Source: Synechococcus sp. M44_DOE_062
GTDB lineage: Bacteria; Cyanobacteriota; Cyanobacteriia; Thermostichales; Thermostichaceae
Length of the DNA: 64,000 nucleotides
Assembly (NCBI GenBank): GCA_015295985.1
Contig: DVDX01000039.1
Coordinates: 1 to 64,000 of the forward strand
Direction of reading: 5' to 3'
Shown here: positions 63,531 through 64,000 of the stretch, one piece after another
How the letters are laid out: every line of letters begins with the position of its first letter
How positions within the stretch are numbered: position 1 is the first letter of the stretch
Notes under the pieces: generated by a model
Database searches by the model: none
The model's input: the letters and a program-made list of their open reading frames with translations, nothing else
What the model was told of the DNA's origin: nothing
Program-made: the position numbers and the translations under genes

Positions 63531-63628
63531 TGATCATATCACCGAGGTAGAGATGAGGCAGGGAGCTTTATAGTCTTTATTAAAAGAGTTTGAGATAGTA
63601 CTAACCCTCACCCCTGAGATCCTGGCCC

Positions 63629-64000
63629 TCACAGGGATCCCAGCCAGCGCCGCCAGCTCCACCAGGGATCCCCTCTCCTGCTGGCCCTGAACAGCTCCGC
63701 CACTTCCTCGCCACTGGGGCGGGCCACAAAGGTTTTGAGGACGCTGTAGAGGCCGGGCTCTTCCTGCTGCCACACGCTCCAGGGATCCGGATAGGCGCGA
63801 AACAGGGCTCCCTCCAGCAATGAGCGTAGGTAGTAGCTGGTCTCAAAGGTGCTTAGAAACCGCTGGCGTAGACGGCGACCAGCCAGACCCACACCCACGG
63901 TGGCGGCATCCTGCAATTGGGGGTTGAGCAGCACGACGGGTTTGGGATCCCGTCCTTTGGAAGCCAGCCCAGAGGGATCCCCGCCACTGACTGCTTGGCA
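63629..64000 (-). CDS. DUF1995 family protein (5' end outside window)
   Basis: The frame runs off the right edge, so the N-terminus is missing. Visible residues include PKPVVLLNPQLQDAATVGVG, LAGRRLRQRFLSTFETSYYL and RAYPDPWSVWQQ, typical of DUF1995 proteins of cyanobacteria and plant chloroplasts (LPA3-like). Plant members are linked to photosystem II assembly, but the function here is inferred only from the family. It is upstream of thiC on the same strand; the riboswitch between them argues for separate control. Confidence 0.8.
   Translation of the reverse strand, partial: CQAVSGGDPSGLASKGRDPKPVVLLNPQLQDAATVGVGLAGRRLRQRFLSTFETSYYLRSLLEGALFRAYPDPWSVWQQEEPGLYSVLKTFVARPSGEEVAELFRASRRGDPWWSWRRWLGSL

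Overview
The window comes from a cyanobacterium. It carries photosystem II genes (psbB, psbT, psbM), cytochrome b6f petN, NDH-1 ndhD, System II cytochrome assembly ccsA and several small cyanobacterial protein families. The octamer GGGATCCC recurs throughout, inside and between genes. From memory this fits the hot-spring Synechococcus lineage of the Yellowstone mats (JA-2-3B'a / JA-3-3Ab type), but that is an inference and was not checked against a database. Most of the window is ordinary chromosome. The accessory content is small IS200/IS605-related elements and a dense family of very short hairpin repeats.

Layout. 1-9 kb: a Pro/Thr-repeat lipoprotein, ccsA, a LapA-like protein, trigger factor, an S41-like protease relative without visible catalytic residues, purA and an RluE-like pseudouridine synthase. 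9-14 kb: the de novo NAD cluster nadC-nadA-nadB, split by an IsrB gene (PLMP motif, RuvC, no HNH) preceded by a structured leader that looks like its omega (HEARO) RNA. 14-20 kb: gnd, a lumenal pentapeptide-repeat protein, a sugar-type ABC permease with its solute-binding protein, a secreted Gly/Ser/Thr-rich protein and tRNA-Gly(UCC). 20-31 kb: a DICT-GAF histidine kinase, a START-like protein, petN, ftsY, a DUF2254 membrane protein, an ArnT-like glycosyltransferase and a BPD_transp_2 permease. 31-36 kb is a decaying region: a class I glutamine amidotransferase without a start codon, an SBBP beta-propeller lipoprotein with in-frame stops, a short paralogous remnant and half of a cobN. 36-44 kb: an RRM protein, valS, a frameshifted exported protein, cdsA, a solo tnpB element and pdhA. 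44-58 kb: ndhD, a miniature IS605-like element, ftsW/murD, an AI-2E family protein, argC, comB, an ABC-2 permease, purS/purQ and a response regulator. 58-64 kb: psbT-psbB, a 2Fe-2S ferredoxin, psbM, a VOC protein, thiC with a TPP riboswitch and a partial DUF1995 gene.

The most unusual signal is a 21-nt dispersed repeat that reads as two consecutive tiny hairpins: CGC-NNNN-GCG, then a 4-nt arm, a 3-nt loop (usually GGA or GTA) and the complementary arm. More than 25 copies are visible. The second arm exists in at least five different sequences, each with its own complement (GGAC/GTCC, TTGC/GCAA, TGCC/GGCA, GGCC/GGCC, TCGC/GCGA). The first stem also varies with compensation (CGC/GCG, CCC/GGG). 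Because 21 nt is seven codons, copies sit in frame inside coding sequences (nadC, DUF2254, a glycosyltransferase, an ABC permease, an RNA-binding protein, tnpB). They also supply stop codons to nadB and the amidotransferase gene.
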